A stretch of DNA of 64,000 bases from Aldrovandia affinis (Eukaryota > Chordata > Actinopteri > Notacanthiformes > Halosauridae): positions 1,919,047-1,983,046 of the forward strand of contig JAINUG010000004.1 in assembly GCA_029706075.1 (NCBI GenBank), in the 5' to 3' direction. The notes under the pieces were generated by a model. It was not told the origin of the DNA and did no database searches. It saw only the letters and a program-made list of their open reading frames with translations. The first letter of the stretch is position 1, and the number at the start of each line of letters is the position of its first letter. Shown in pieces: positions 55,101-64,000 of this stretch. Both the position numbers and the translations under genes were made by a program.

Positions 55101-57280
55101 CAGAAGTTGCTGCAGTGATGGGATGAGGCTAAAAATACATATGATGAGGCATTCCATACTGGAGTAAAAGTAAGTCTTGGGCAGAGTGGAACATTTTAAA
55201 TCTTCAATATTGTTGTTAAAAAATATCATATATGCCATGTGTTCTTGTCATTTTTTCTTGTAAAGAAAATGGTGCAACACTTGATACATGAAGTTAATCC
55301 CTTCCACTGTCTTTCTTCAAATGAATCAATATATCAAATACAATCAAAGTATATTACAATCTGTTTTCCACAGATGTGGTGTACACAGTGCTCAGATTCA
55401 GATAAGAGACATCACTTTTCTTTGCTTGACATTTTTTTCCTGGTAGAATATTAGATACAGTCAGAATATTCGATTACAGTCTGCCCACCAACATGGTCTA
55501 ATAGTTCACATCCATCTTGGTTACAAAGCAGTTATAGAGATGTGACCTCATGTGTCACAATGTCACCTCTGCACAGATGCAGCCAGTGGCCCAAGTGACA
55601 ATGCACTTACAACTACAGGGGAGAGAGGGATGTGTGAGGGAGTAACTTTCATTCATTTTTAAAATTTACATTTTTATCTCTTCAGAAGCTGAAGTCTCAT
55701 ATGGACGTCCTGAGAACCAGAAACTTGAATGCTTTACTAATTTACTAAATAATCTATTGCTTCGATCTTAACGTTCCCATTTCATTTACCATGATCATGC
55801 CCATTCCATTCAAGCAATTGTAAAGTGTTTAAAAGTGTTTCTTTGCTTGTATGATTTATAGAGACTGTGGAATGTGTGTGTGCTTCCAACAATATTTATT
55901 ATTTACACTTTATGAGCTGCCTTGCTCCTCTTCCATGTTTCATATTCTGGAAATTGAAGAACCTGTATTTTTTAAAATACAGCTGGACAGCTGGTGAGCT
56001 GCAGGCAGACTGCAGGTGCCCATTTTGAGCAGAAGAGTCACAAGTGCTGCAATGCTGGGATACTGGCCACAGTCGGCACTGGCACAGTCAGGATTCAGTT
56101 ACAATGAGCCAAGGGCTGCTGTTTTTACATGGATTACCCCCTCCCTCCCTCACACACACGCCTAATTATCAGCATAACCGTCTCTGAATCATTTTGGAAA
56201 ATTACTCCAAGATTTCCTTGGCAGCTTGATTATGATTCAGAACCACCACCAGGCTCATTAATACATTAAATGTATTAAAGCACAGTGATGTAGGCTTCTG
56301 TAATTGTATGGAAACATGGGAATATGACCATTTTATAATTAAGAATATCAACTTTGTCTGAGAAAATTAATTACTTCCCATATACACATTTTGTGAACTT
56401 AATATTTTTACTCTTCAGCATGTCATCCTTAAGTCAAAAAAGGTATAAAGTATTAAATAACATCAGAGGCGTCCTTGTCTGAAAGCGACAATAAGACATT
56501 AATCCGCAGGGCTCTGTATGATTGGATATGCTTTTCAGGGGAAAATGGCTTCCATTGAAAATCTATTTTGGGTTTTGGGTGCTGCAGAATGTTACATAAT
56601 ACGAGCATTTGCTTCTGTGGTTTGCTCTAACAAGGGTTTCAATCTTGACATGTTCCGCAACACAAGAAAACACAATCTTTATGGAAAATCTTACGGGAAG
56701 AGGACAAAAAGATGTAACGTTCGCGGTAAGAGTGAATAATATGGCGCAGGATCAATTACTGTGGTGATTTTTGTTGTCCCCTGGCCATTGAAAAGGCAAT
56801 GTTTGCTGTCTGTCAATGCTGATTGTCAAAGACATTGATCATTGGCTGCACCCTCTTTGCCTGAGGTAATAACGCCTTATGACAACGGCACTTAATCATA
56901 GCGGCACGGCACACGTAAACCAGTAAAAAGATGTAACTGCGGCGGGGCAACTCTACTCATAAATCGAATCTTATTAGCTAATGTTTCACTTTGTTCCTTT
57001 AACCACAGGTCAGAGCCTTTGATACAATTTCTCATTTAAAAATAGATTAAGTTAAAGGTAAAAGATTGTCTTCATTCATATTTCTTCTTCGTTGTTTCTG
57101 CGCCTGCTGATCATGCTGATGTATACATATGGAATGGATGAGTCCATAAACCTGGTCACCTCTGAATTCGAATATAGTAATTATTTCCCCTTGACGAGTT
57201 CACTTGTTTTACTATTTTTTTACCAGGTAAATACACTTGTTCTGTTACTGCGGAAACTGGGCTATGTTGTGTTCCCAGAA
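51242..57280. other. Divergent intergenic region between crabp1 and skic8
   Basis: The crabp1 promoter should lie at the left. It is CT-rich (51340-51410) with a CCCCACCCCC box near 51490, and no TATA box is evident. A (TG)n(TA)n tract lies at 52142-52173. No other gene, transposase or RNA gene is recognisable in the 6 kb. Scattered AT-rich blocks (for example 51550-52010 and 56480-56760) might be conserved regulatory elements, but single-sequence inspection cannot show that. Confidence 0.5.
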
Positions 57281-57387
57281 TCCTTAGCGCGCAGCTGTCA
57301 TGGCGTCTTACTGCTGAGCAAAAGTCCTTTGCGGTAGCGAAATAATATAACGCCAAGGACCAGCGATAAATGCCGAATATACTCAAG
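57272..57387 (+). promoter_or_regulatory. skic8: skic8 promoter and non-coding exon 1
   Basis: TTCCCAGAATCC at 57272-57283 matches the core of the ZNF143/STAF promoter motif, and CATGGCG (57299) resembles a YY1-type site. CpG-rich sequence leads to a donor ACTCAAG|GTAAGA at 57388, which closes a first exon with no usable start codon. The next exon (57638-57699) carries the ATG. The 5' edge is not defined; transcription probably starts around 57290-57320. Confidence 0.65.

Positions 57388-64000
<6,613 letters not shown>

Noticed and set aside
56518..56739. 73-codon plus-strand frame upstream of skic8
   Set aside because: It is a chance frame in AT-rich DNA with no similarity and no link to the skic8 exon structure.

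Overview
The window is ray-finned fish nuclear DNA, most likely teleost. It has intron-split vertebrate genes with GT-AG boundaries, long CA/GT and CT microsatellites, Tc1/mariner, hAT and PIF/Harbinger DNA transposons, and tRNA-derived SINEs with the tail common in fish. No prokaryotic, organellar or viral replicon is visible. I cannot name the species.

Three protein-coding genes are supported by exon-by-exon reconstruction. (1) sin3a, plus strand: 20 coding exons from 5761 to 21830 encode about 1307 residues of the Sin3A corepressor scaffold. An NF-Y/GC-box promoter and a non-coding 5' exon probably lie near 1960-2309. The 3' UTR runs past 21830, with polyadenylation signals at 23662, 25105 and 25133. 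(2) crabp1, minus strand: four coding exons between 51241 and 35470 encode a complete 137-residue cellular retinoic acid-binding protein, spread over about 16 kb by an 8.7-kb intron 2. (3) skic8 (wdr61), plus strand: a non-coding first exon ends at 57387, and coding exons from 57688 to 63758 encode the first 218 residues of the WD40 subunit of the Ski complex. The last blades lie beyond the window.

Layout: 1-2309 sin3a upstream and first exon; 2310-5738 5' intron with a tandem duplication and a foldback repeat; 5739-21830 sin3a coding part, with a Tc1 element in intron 5, a SINE in intron 10, an hAT deletion derivative in intron 13 and a SINE-like copy in intron 14; 21831-35469 convergent interval between sin3a and crabp1, holding the sin3a 3' UTR, a palindromic MITE, a decayed PIF/Harbinger element with a Myb-like gene remnant, an unidentified 133-codon ORF, SINEs and a 47-bp minisatellite; 35470-51241 crabp1; 51242-57280 divergent interval between crabp1 and skic8; 57281-64000 skic8, with Tc1 and L1 fossils in a large intron.

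The genes do not form one pathway. Sin3A is a chromatin corepressor scaffold, CRABP1 a cytosolic retinoic acid carrier, SKIC8 an RNA-surveillance and transcription adaptor. The divergent crabp1-skic8 pair matches human CRABP1-WDR61 as I recall it. sin3a next to them is a tighter linkage than in human, where SIN3A is on the same chromosome region but far away. The most distinctive features are a three-copy 13-14-residue tandem repeat inside a sin3a coding exon, the internally deleted hAT copy with a perfect 8-bp target duplication, and a promoter-like segment at 27.6-27.86 kb with no recognisable gene behind it. I saw no new molecular system.
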